The notes under the pieces were generated by a model. The model had not been told where the DNA came from and did no database searches. It was given only the letters and a program-made list of their open reading frames with translations. A stretch of 64,000 nucleotides of DNA, from NCBI GenBank assembly GCA_964530075.1, contig CAZGXU010000001.1:20383-84382 (forward strand). The letters run 5' to 3'. The stretch comes from JANQEA01 sp964530075 (lineage in GTDB: Bacteria > Bipolaricaulota > Bipolaricaulia > UBA7950 > UBA9294). This document shows, in pieces, positions 34,069-42,042 of the stretch. Position 1 is the stretch's first letter; each line of letters begins with the position of its first letter. A program made the position numbers and the translations under genes.

Positions 34069-35287
34069 CGAACGGAACCTCCACGGTGACGATTGTACCC
34101 CCGCCCGGCGCTTGCCCGATCGAGACCGTTCCTCCGCTGACCTCGACGCGCTCCCGGATGCCGGGGAGGCCGAGCCCCGGCGGACCGTCCGGGCGGAAGC
34201 CGACGCCGTCGTCCCGGACCGTTAGACGGAGCGTCTTTCCTTCGGCGTGGAGAGCGAGGCTCACGCGGTCGGCCTCCGCGTGTCGGATCACGTTCTGCAT
34301 CGCCTCCTGCGCGACGAAGAAGAGGAGGCTCTCGACGCCGACATGCGGCCGCTCGGACAGGTGCGCCTCGACCTCGACCGCGAGCCCGCTCTCCGCCGCG
34401 ACGGACTCCCCGAGGCGCTCGAGCGAAGGGACCAATCCGAGGTCGTCGAGGAGCGGAGGCCTGACGGAGTAGGCGAGCGATCGGGTCTGCTCAATCGAGC
34501 GATCGATGATCTCGCAGACCTCCCCGTACGCCCCGGGCCCGAGGCGCTCCTTGTGCGGCGTCAGACGGAGCTTGATCGCCGCGAGCGTCTGGATCAGATC
34601 GTCGTGAAGGGTGCGGGCGATCCGTCGGCGCTCCTCGTCCTGGGCCGTCAGCAGCCGCCTCGACAAGCGGGAGAGCTCCCGCTCCCGCCGGGCGAGGACG
34701 CGGTTCTTGTGCGCGAAGACGTCGGCGAACGAGCGGACGGTGAGCGCGACGACGGCGTACATGCCGACGGCGCCGGCCAGGATCGTCGTTAGCGCGTACC
34801 CGAGGCTTCGGTGCGGCTCCCCGACGGCGGAGAAGAGGGATCGGTGAGGGATCACCCCGACGTACTCGAGCAGGACGAGTCCGGAATACGAGAGGACGAC
34901 CAGGAACGTGACGAGGGAGCCCTGGAACCGCGTGAGGAAGATGTTGGCGTAGATGACGGTAAACATGTAGAAGGTGACGCCGATCCATTCGCTCCCGCCC
35001 ATGAAGTGGACGAGAAACGTGATCAGGAGGACCTCAGTGAGGAAGAAGCCGGTGTGAGCCCAATGGAGGGCGCGGAGCGTGCGCTGCCTGTCGATGAGGT
35101 ACTTGAACGGGAAGGTCAGCAGGAACCAGACGAGCGGCGAGTAGAAGACCGGGTTGAGGTAGCTGATTCGGCTCGCGAACAGGACGACGAGGGCGACGGC
35201 CGAGAAGACGCCGAGGGTGATCCTGCGGACGCGGATCGTTCGGGTGATCCCCCGCCTCAACTCGTCGAAATCGGTGATGTCGTACAT
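34040..35287 (-). CDS. HisKA_3 histidine kinase with six-helix membrane sensor
   Basis: 415 residues. Six TM helices (about 23-40, 51-68, 73-96, 101-120, 123-146, 162-190) with very short loops and no extracytoplasmic domain, then a coiled linker. HisKA_3 dimerisation box follows, with phospho-His H228 in RRRIARTLHDDLIQTLAAIKL. ATPase: EAMQNVIRHAEAD (N box), DDGVGF, GLGLPGIRERV. This layout matches DesK-type membrane-state sensors that work with NarL-type regulators. Start chosen at 35287; an upstream in-frame ATG at 35347 would lie within or above the promoter. Confidence 0.88.
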   Translation of the reverse strand: MYDITDFDELRRGITRTIRVRRITLGVFSAVALVVLFASRISYLNPVFYSPLVWFLLTFPFKYLIDRQRTLRALHWAHTGFFLTEVLLITFLVHFMGGSEWIGVTFYMFTVIYANIFLTRFQGSLVTFLVVLSYSGLVLLEYVGVIPHRSLFSAVGEPHRSLGYALTTILAGAVGMYAVVALTVRSFADVFAHKNRVLARRERELSRLSRRLLTAQDEERRRIARTLHDDLIQTLAAIKLRLTPHKERLGPGAYGEVCEIIDRSIEQTRSLAYSVRPPLLDDLGLVPSLERLGESVAAESGLAVEVEAHLSERPHVGVESLLFFVAQEAMQNVIRHAEADRVSLALHAEGKTLRLTVRDDGVGFRPDGPPGLGLPGIRERVEVSGGTVSIGQAPGGGTIVTVEVPFDADPSRDRR

Positions 35288-35320
35288 CTCGTGCCACCCG
35301 CTCCGATCCCTTCGCCGTGG

Positions 35321-35349
35321 ATCGTAGCGGGCCGGCGGAATTGGCACAA
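35321..35349 (-). promoter_or_regulatory. Promoter of the kinase-hopanoid operon
   Basis: Reverse strand TTGTGC (35344-35349), 17-base spacer, TACGAT (35321-35326), about 34 bases before the kinase ATG. The same two hexamers with the same spacing occur in front of the ROK gene (47453-47481). Confidence 0.45.
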
Positions 35350-35374
35350 GCGCGGTGCCGTCGGGACCGCCGGT

Positions 35375-35402
35375 TTGAGTCGAACGATCCGCGGGATATT
35401 AT
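35375..35402 (+). promoter_or_regulatory. Promoter of dxr
   Basis: TTGAGT (35375-35380), 16-base spacer, TATTAT (35397-35402), with CGAAGGAGGGCGG before the ATG. It is divergent from the hopanoid operon promoter, the two -35 boxes being about 25 bases apart. Confidence 0.45.
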
Positions 35403-35423
35403 CGTCTGCTCGAAGGAGGGCGG

Positions 35424-36638
35424 ATGGGTCACCCGAAGAGGCGGATTGCGATCCTCGGCTCGACCGGATCGATCGGCACGCAGACCCTCGATGTCATCGA
35501 CCGTCTGGGGAGGGCCGGGTGGGAGTTCGAAGTCGTCGGACTGGCCGCGAGGTCGAGCACCGGCTTGCTGATCGAGCAGGCCGAGCGGTATCGACCGCGC
35601 GCCGTCTCGATCGCGGCGGAGAGCGCGGTCGATGCGCTCCGTCGCCGCCTGCCCGAGGGTCTCGAAGTCCTCCACGGAGCGGGCGGGCTGCTCCGTCTCG
35701 CGGAGCGGGAGGACGTCGACGTCCTCGTCAACGCGGTCTACGGTGCGGCCGGTCTCCCGCCGACCCTGGCCGCGCTCGCGCTCGGGAAGACGGTTGCGTT
35801 GGCCAATAAGGAGAGCATCGTCATTGGCGGCGACCTGATCCGAAGCCTTCTCACCGAGCACGGGGGAACGCTCCTGTCGATCGACAGCGAGCACCACGCG
35901 CTTCACCAATGCCTCCACGGCCACGCCCCGACCGACGTACGTCGCCTGATTCTCACCGCGTCCGGCGGCCCGTTTCTTCACACCGATCCCGAGGATCTGG
36001 CGACAGTCACGCCGGAGGACGCGCTCCGACACCCGACGTGGACGATGGGGCGCCGGATCACCGTCGACTCGGCGACGATGGTGAACAAGGCGTTCGAGGT
36101 CGTCGTCGCGCACCACATGTACGGTGTCGGCTACGATCGAATCGACGTCGTCGTCCAGCCGGATTCGTACGTCCACTCCCTCGTCGAGTTCCGCGAGGGG
36201 TCGATCGTGGCCGAACTCGGACCGCGCGACATGCGGATCCCGATTCAGAATCTCCTGATCGATCCGCATCGCGTGGAGACCGGCCTCCCCCGGCTTCGGC
36301 TCGATGAGCCGCTGCAGATCGGCTTCCTGCCGTTCGAGGAGGCCCGATTCCCGGCCTACTCGGTGGTCGTCGCGGCGGCCCGGGAGGGCGGGAGTGCCCT
36401 CGCGGCGGTGAACGCCGCCGACGAGGTCCTCGTCGATCGGTTCCTGAACGGAGAGATCCGGTTCACCGGAATCGCGGCGGGCCTCGCGGCGGTCCTCGAT
36501 CGCTGGCGGACCGAGAAGAAGGCCGAGCCCGACGACCGAAGCCCCGAGCTCCCGCGGCTTCTCGGGGTCGATCGCTGGGCGCGCGAGGCGGTGGCCGGAT
36601 TGCAGCTCGAACCGCCGGAGGGGCCCGCCCCCGGTTGA
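35424..36638 (+). CDS. dxr: 1-deoxy-D-xylulose 5-phosphate reductoisomerase Dxr
   Basis: 404 residues. NADPH motif ILGSTGSIGTQTLDVI at 9-24, GKTVALANKESIV, metal/substrate region SIDSEHHALHQCL, LTASGGPF, DSATMVNKAFEVVVAHHM. Second step of the MEP pathway. Faces away from the hopanoid operon and shares its 136-base upstream region, so coordinated control is possible. Confidence 0.95.
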   Translation: MGHPKRRIAILGSTGSIGTQTLDVIDRLGRAGWEFEVVGLAARSSTGLLIEQAERYRPRAVSIAAESAVDALRRRLPEGLEVLHGAGGLLRLAEREDVDVLVNAVYGAAGLPPTLAALALGKTVALANKESIVIGGDLIRSLLTEHGGTLLSIDSEHHALHQCLHGHAPTDVRRLILTASGGPFLHTDPEDLATVTPEDALRHPTWTMGRRITVDSATMVNKAFEVVVAHHMYGVGYDRIDVVVQPDSYVHSLVEFREGSIVAELGPRDMRIPIQNLLIDPHRVETGLPRLRLDEPLQIGFLPFEEARFPAYSVVVAAAREGGSALAAVNAADEVLVDRFLNGEIRFTGIAAGLAAVLDRWRTEKKAEPDDRSPELPRLLGVDRWAREAVAGLQLEPPEGPAPG

Positions 36639-36663
36639 CGGCCCGGCGCGTCCGACATAGAGT
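36635..36663 (+). promoter_or_regulatory. Sigma70-like promoter of the GAF-protein gene
   Basis: TTGACG (36635-36640) overlapping the dxr stop codon, 17-base spacer, TAGAGT (36658-36663); about 97 bases before the ATG. Confidence 0.4.
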
Positions 36664-36760
36664 CCTCGTACCGGAAGCGAAGGCCGGTCCTCACAGGCGT
36701 CCGCCGGGCGAAGGGTCGGGCGGGAGCCATTCAGAGTCGCAGACGAAGGGAGGAATCGAG

Positions 36761-37834
36761 ATGGAAAAGGCCGACGCGGCGCATCGGGCCGTGGAGCTGA
36801 TCGAGGCGGCCGTCGGCGCGGAGGGATTCGAGGCGTTCTCCGGCGGGACCCTGCCGTTTCTGGCGGAGCTGGCTCGAACGGCGGAGACCTTCCTCTACGT
36901 CTCGGACCCGCGCCTTTCCTCGCCCCACTACGCCGCCCACGGCCTCTCGTCGGAAGGATCGTCCGCCCTCGAGCGTTCCTGTCCGGACTGGTTCGCCGAG
37001 CTGGGCGACGACCTCGAAGCGAAGAGGGTGACGGCCCGGATCGGCGACGCCGAAGCGACGTACGCCCTCCACCCGCTCCCCGTCGACGGCCGCGCGATCG
37101 GGATCGTCGGTGTGCCGGCGGAGGGGGACGACCGACTCGTGGTGGAAAGCGTCTGGCCCCGGTTGCTGTCGGCGCTCGGCCGGATCGCGGATCGGCTCGC
37201 CGCGCGGGTCAGCTCCGAGCGGAAGCTCCTCCACCTCAACACCTACCTGACGGTCAGCACGACGCTCGCCAAGTCGGTCGACCTCGCCGAGCTCCTCGAG
37301 ATCGCGCTCTACTGCAGCATGGAAGCCGCCTCGGCCGAAGCGGCCTCGATCCTTCTCCTCGACGAGGCGGAGGAGAACTTCCAATTCTACCGGGTCGAGG
37401 GGGCGGCGAAGCCGCTCCTCGGCGGCTCGACGTTCCCGGCGGCGGAGGGGATTGCCGGGCGGGTCCTCGAGACGCTGGAGGCGGAGATCGTCGACGACGT
37501 GGAGGCCGATCCGCGTTTCTACGGGCAGATCGACCTGAAGACCGGCTACCGCACGCGGAATCTGATCGCCGTGCCGCTCGTCGCCGGCGACGAGCGGATC
37601 GGGGTCCTCGAGGTGCTGAACCGCCTCGACGGCGGATCCTTCACGGCGGACGAACGGCTGATCCTCGTCTCGGTCGCCGACGAGATCGCGTTCGCGGTCC
37701 GGAACGCCACGATCTTCGACTACGTCGTCAACACGTACTGCAAGCGGCGTCAGGGGAAGAACTCCTGCAAAGGGTGCGAGCGTCCTCTCGGCTCCTGGAC
37801 GCCCTGCATGCGGTACCGCGAATTCCTCCCGTAA
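36761..37834 (+). CDS. GAF-domain signalling protein with C-terminal cysteine cluster
   Basis: 357 residues, cytoplasmic. The first 155 residues look like a divergent sensor domain. A coiled connector and a clear GAF domain follow (about 165-330: SVDLAELLEIALYCSMEAASAEAASILLLDE, EGIAGRVLETLEAEIVDDVEADPRFY, RNLIAVPLVAGDERIGVLEVLNR). The tail after the GAF domain holds four Cys (C-x9-C-x2-C-x10-C) that could bind a metal or iron-sulfur cluster. No output domain is present. It precedes the cyclase-like gene by 119 bases in the same direction. Confidence 0.82.
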   Translation: MEKADAAHRAVELIEAAVGAEGFEAFSGGTLPFLAELARTAETFLYVSDPRLSSPHYAAHGLSSEGSSALERSCPDWFAELGDDLEAKRVTARIGDAEATYALHPLPVDGRAIGIVGVPAEGDDRLVVESVWPRLLSALGRIADRLAARVSSERKLLHLNTYLTVSTTLAKSVDLAELLEIALYCSMEAASAEAASILLLDEAEENFQFYRVEGAAKPLLGGSTFPAAEGIAGRVLETLEAEIVDDVEADPRFYGQIDLKTGYRTRNLIAVPLVAGDERIGVLEVLNRLDGGSFTADERLILVSVADEIAFAVRNATIFDYVVNTYCKRRQGKNSCKGCERPLGSWTPCMRYREFLP

Positions 37835-37953
37835 GGCCCTCTCTTCGGGGAGGTCGGGTTGTGGCTTGACGTCTCACAAGAGTACCTGGACCGGGGATCG
37901 ATGAGGGGCGACATCGGGGCGCGTCGCGCCCTTGCCCGACCACGGGAGACCGA

Positions 37954-40900
37954 ATGACGATCGAGCTGCTGGGTACGTACTTGCCGATGGATCGCCGGCG
38001 GGCCCTCGCGAGCGGAGTCGATCTCCCGGTCGATACCGCGGGGTCGGTCCTTCTTGCCGACATCTCCGGCTTCACGTCCCTGACGGAAGGGTTGGTCGCG
38101 AGCCTCGGCCCCCGCCGCGGCGCCGAGGAACTGACGAGGCTCCTGAACGCCGTCTACACCGGCTTGGTCTCCCGGGTCCATCACTTCGGGGGGAGCGTCG
38201 TCTGCTTCATCGGCGACGCGTTCATCAGCCTCTTCCCGGACGACTCGGGCCTCCGCGGCCTCGCCTGCGGGCTGCAGATGCAGCGGACGATGAAACAGTT
38301 CCAGGCGATCGCCGCGCCGCAGGGGGGGCGCGTCTCCCTGTCGATGAAGGCCGCGGTCGCCGCCGGCCCGGTGCGGCGCTTCGTAATCGGGGATCCGGGG
38401 ATCCAGCTGATGGACGTGCTCGCCGGAGCGACCATCGATCGGCTGACGGTGGCGGAGCACCTCGCGGAACGGGGGGAGGTGATCGCCGCGCCGGTGGTGG
38501 CGAGGAAGGTCGGCGCCCACTTGATGATGGAGGCCTGGCGCGGGCGATTCGGCGTGGTGGAGGGGTTGAGGGAGACCGTCGACCCGACTCCGTGGCCGGA
38601 CCCCTCGCCGCCCGGTCCGCTGCCGGAACGACTCCGACCGTACCTTCTTCCCCCCGTCTTCGATCGGGTCGAGCGCGGACAGGGGGAGTTCCTCGCCGAG
38701 CTTCGGCCCGTCTCCGTCCTTTTCCTTCGGTTCGCCGGAATCGACTACGACGGCGACGCCGCGGCGGGGGAGAAGCTCGACGCGTTCGCGACGTGGACCC
38801 AGGGGGTGGCCGGTCGCTACGGCGGGTACGTTCTGCTGCTGACGACCGCCGACAAGGGGAGCCACCTCTACGTCGTCTTCGGGGCGCTCGAGGCGCACGA
38901 GGACGACCGCGAACGGGCGGTGGCGACGGCCCTGGAGCTGAAAGACCCCCCCTCGGAGCTTGGCTTCATCGTGGGGATCCAGATCGGCGTGAGCCACGGA
39001 CGCGCCCGGGTCGGGGCCTACGGAGGCCGGGCGCGGCGGACGTACGGCGCACTCGGAGACGCCGTCAACCTGGCCGCCCGGCTGATGGAGGCGGCGCCGG
39101 TCGGGGAGATCCGCTGCGGCGAATCGATCCACGAGTCTGCGAAGGGCCGGTGGGCGTTCGACGCGCTCCCGCCCGTGTCGCTCAAGGGGATCGACCGGCC
39201 GCAACCGGTCTATCGCCCGCTCGGCCGAGCGGGGGCCGGCTCGGCCCGCGATGCGCGCGACCTGATCGGACGCCGGGCCGAACTGGGGGTCATCGAGAGG
39301 GTCCTGCGGGGAGCGCGGGCCGGTCCGCGGCGGATTCTGCTGATGGAGGGCGAGGCGGGAATCGGGAAGAGCCGGCTCGTCGAGGAGATCCGGTGTCTGG
39401 CGGGCGATCGCGGTTTCTCGTGCCTCCTCGGGGCCGCGGACAGCATCGAGCAGCACACGCCCTATCGGGCCTGGCGCGAGCTCCTGTCCGCCTTCTTCGA
39501 GCTGGAGGGCGGGGCGGATCCCCGAGCGTGGCGGGAGCGCGTCGTCGAGCGGCTTGCGGCGGTCGATCCGGGCTACGTCGATCGCGCCCCGTTGTTGAAC
39601 GACATCCTGGAGCTCGGCCTCCCCGAATCGCGCGTCACGGGCGGCTACGATCCTGAGGTCCGGCAGGAGAGCCTCGCCGCATTGGTCGGCGAGTTGCTGC
39701 TGCACCGGACGGTCGCGAGCCCCGTCGTCCTGATCGTGGAGGATGCCCACTGGCTCGACTCGCTTTCGTGGGAGCTTCTGGTCTCCGTGGCGCGCACGCT
39801 CGCCGGCCGGCCGGTCCTTCTCGTTGTCACGCATCGACCCTACGTCGACGTCGTTCCGGAGCAGTACGCCGCCCTGTCGCAGATGAGCGGAGTCGAAAAG
39901 CTCGCGCTGGGATCGCTCCCCCCAGGGGAGACGGTCGCCCTCGCCGCCGCCCGTCTCGGCCTGGAGACGTCCGCGCTCCCGGAAGCGGTCGTCACTCTGC
40001 TCGCGGAGCGGGCGGGCGGGAATCCGTTCTTCGCCCTGGAGCTGATCGGCGCGCTCCACGATCGGGATCTGCTCGCCGTCGAGGGAGCGTCGTGCACGGT
40101 GGTCGGAGGGGTGGACGCTCTCCGCGAGAGCGTCCCCGACACGCTTGAGGGCGTGGTCCTCTCGCGCCTCGATCGCCTCCCGGCGGGAGAGCAGCTGACC
40201 GTGAAGGTCGCCTCCGTCATCGGGCGGAGCTTCCTCCTGCGAACGCTGCACGACGTGCATCCTGCGCAGTTCGAGCGCTCCGAGCTCCGAGCCCAGCTTG
40301 CACACACGTCGCGCCGGCGTTTGACGGTGCAGGAGGCCGAGGATCCCGAGCCGAGCTATGCGTTTCATCACGCGGTGACCCAGCAGGTGGCCTACGACAC
40401 GCTCCTCTTCGAGCAGCGCCGCGAGCTGCACCGGGGCGTCGCCACTTGGTACGAAGAGACGTATGCCGGACAGTTGGATCCGCACGTCCCGCTGTTGGTC
40501 GTCCACTGGAACCGGGCCGGCCGCTCCGAGAAGGAATGCGAGTACTCGCGCCTCGCCGGCGATCAGGCCGCCGCACGGCACGCCAACGCCGAGGCGGAGG
40601 TCTACTTCACCCGATCCCTCGAGTTGGTCGACGAGCTCGACGGCCGGGGGGACTCGGAGCGGCGCGTCGAGATCCTTCGGCGGCGGGTCGGGGTCCTCGC
40701 TCTCCTCGGCCGCGTCGTCGAGGAGCGGGCCGATCTGGAGCGGCTGTCGTCGATTGTCGGGACCTCCGGCCGGCCGGCCGGACGCGGCGAGCTCCTCCTC
40801 CTCTGGTCGGACTTCCACAAGCGCTGCGGGCAGTTCGAGGCGTCGAGACGACAGGGCGAGCTCGCGCTCGCCGCGATGGAGGAGGCGGGCGACCCCGTGG

Positions 40901-41994
40901 GTCGGGCGAGGGCCCTGACCCGCATCGGGAATGCCCTCGAGGGGGAGGGGCGTTTCCAGGAAGCGCGGGAGTCCGCCCGGAGGGCGGTCGCCACCTTCCG
41001 CGAGGTCGACGCGCTCGACGGGGAGGCCGCGAGCCTGAAGTCCCTGGGGATCATCAGCGCCCGTCTCGGGGAGCTGCCGGAGGCGATGGAGCGGTTCGGC
41101 GAGGCCCGCGCGCTCTACAGCCGACTGGGGGACCGGAAGGGCGAAGCGGACATCCTCGGGAACCTCGGTGCGCTCAGCTACTACCTCGGCGAGTACGAAA
41201 AGTGCATCGAGTACACGGAGCAGGCGCAGCCGCTCTTCCACGAGATGGGAAACCGGATCGGGTCGGCGAAGTGCCTGACAAACCTAGGCAACTCGTACAG
41301 CGCGCTCGGCGCGTTCGCCGAAGGGCTGGAGAACCACCGTCGGGCACTGGAGCTCTACGAGCAGCTCGAGGACGCGAATGGATGCGCCGACAGCCTGTGC
41401 AACATCGGCATTGCCCACGGCGCGTTGGGTGTCGGAGGGCAGCCAGAACTGACGTTCCAGGCGCACGGAGAACGGGAGGAGCTGAAGGCTGCCGTCGAAG
41501 CGACGACCGAAGCGATAGCGCTCTACACGCAGATCGGAAGCCAAAGAGGGAAGGTCATATCCCACTTCAATCTCGGAACGACTTGGCTCTGTATCGGAGA
41601 CATCGAGGCGGCCGAGGCACAGTTGCGAGATGCGCTGCGGATGAGTCGAGAGTTGGAACTGGATCGGCTTGCGATGAGATCCCTCTCCGCGATGGCCCGG
41701 GCGCGCTTCCTCGCCGGGGAGCTCGACGAGGCGGCGAAGCGAACCGCCGAGGCGCTCGCTCTTCTGGGGGACGGGTCGTCACCGGAGGCGATCGAGATCC
41801 ACTTCACCCAGTTCCGCGTCCTCGTAGCGCTCGGTCGCTCCGACGAAGGGCTTTCGCACCTGGAGGTCGCGCGCCGTCTCGTGGACGAGCGGGCCGAGAA
41901 GATCGACGACGAGAACCTGTGCGCCCGATTCCTCGCGACGTATGGGGAGATCCTGAGCGCGTGGGAGAAGCGTCAGGCGGCGTCTCCCACGTAG
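37954..41994 (+). CDS. Tandem cyclase-homology / AAA-type ATPase / TPR protein (soluble adenylyl cyclase-like)
   Basis: 1346 residues. Cyclase homology domain 1 (about 30-200): LLADISGFTSL with D36, FIGDAFISLF with D88, both metal-binding Asp kept, but the base-specifying Lys position before it is Cys (VVCFIGD). Domain 2 (about 255-425): first metal Asp replaced (FLRFAG), but YGALGDAVNLAARL is intact. STAND/AAA-type ATPase: Walker A EGEAGIGKSRL (about 466-476), Walker B VVLIVEDAHWLD (about 590). The last 450 residues are TPR-like helices. This is the architecture of mammalian ADCY10 and of several bacterial class III cyclases. Whether it makes cAMP is uncertain. Confidence 0.88.
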   Translation: MTIELLGTYLPMDRRRALASGVDLPVDTAGSVLLADISGFTSLTEGLVASLGPRRGAEELTRLLNAVYTGLVSRVHHFGGSVVCFIGDAFISLFPDDSGLRGLACGLQMQRTMKQFQAIAAPQGGRVSLSMKAAVAAGPVRRFVIGDPGIQLMDVLAGATIDRLTVAEHLAERGEVIAAPVVARKVGAHLMMEAWRGRFGVVEGLRETVDPTPWPDPSPPGPLPERLRPYLLPPVFDRVERGQGEFLAELRPVSVLFLRFAGIDYDGDAAAGEKLDAFATWTQGVAGRYGGYVLLLTTADKGSHLYVVFGALEAHEDDRERAVATALELKDPPSELGFIVGIQIGVSHGRARVGAYGGRARRTYGALGDAVNLAARLMEAAPVGEIRCGESIHESAKGRWAFDALPPVSLKGIDRPQPVYRPLGRAGAGSARDARDLIGRRAELGVIERVLRGARAGPRRILLMEGEAGIGKSRLVEEIRCLAGDRGFSCLLGAADSIEQHTPYRAWRELLSAFFELEGGADPRAWRERVVERLAAVDPGYVDRAPLLNDILELGLPESRVTGGYDPEVRQESLAALVGELLLHRTVASPVVLIVEDAHWLDSLSWELLVSVARTLAGRPVLLVVTHRPYVDVVPEQYAALSQMSGVEKLALGSLPPGETVALAAARLGLETSALPEAVVTLLAERAGGNPFFALELIGALHDRDLLAVEGASCTVVGGVDALRESVPDTLEGVVLSRLDRLPAGEQLTVKVASVIGRSFLLRTLHDVHPAQFERSELRAQLAHTSRRRLTVQEAEDPEPSYAFHHAVTQQVAYDTLLFEQRRELHRGVATWYEETYAGQLDPHVPLLVVHWNRAGRSEKECEYSRLAGDQAAARHANAEAEVYFTRSLELVDELDGRGDSERRVEILRRRVGVLALLGRVVEERADLERLSSIVGTSGRPAGRGELLLLWSDFHKRCGQFEASRRQGELALAAMEEAGDPVGRARALTRIGNALEGEGRFQEARESARRAVATFREVDALDGEAASLKSLGIISARLGELPEAMERFGEARALYSRLGDRKGEADILGNLGALSYYLGEYEKCIEYTEQAQPLFHEMGNRIGSAKCLTNLGNSYSALGAFAEGLENHRRALELYEQLEDANGCADSLCNIGIAHGALGVGGQPELTFQAHGEREELKAAVEATTEAIALYTQIGSQRGKVISHFNLGTTWLCIGDIEAAEAQLRDALRMSRELELDRLAMRSLSAMARARFLAGELDEAAKRTAEALALLGDGSSPEAIEIHFTQFRVLVALGRSDEGLSHLEVARRLVDERAEKIDDENLCARFLATYGEILSAWEKRQAASPT

Positions 41995-42007
41995 GGAGAC
42001 GCCGCCT
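41975..42007. terminator. Strong hairpin spanning the stop codon of the cyclase-like gene
   Basis: A 14-bp perfect stem (41975-41988 with 41994-42007) around a 5-base loop ACGTA. The stop codon TAG (41992-41994) falls in the loop/stem junction. It sits between convergent genes and can serve both strands; no long U-run. Confidence 0.6.
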
Positions 42008-42042
42008 CTCCATTCGCTGGTTCGAGCAGTCCGAGCCGCAGT

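Noticed and set aside
37750..41241. 1163-codon reverse frame opposite the cyclase-like gene
   Set aside because: Antisense shadow of a high-GC coding region; no start signal and no family features.
36761..41994. GAF protein and cyclase-like protein as a two-component or phosphorelay system
   Set aside because: Neither protein has histidine kinase, receiver or Hpt motifs.
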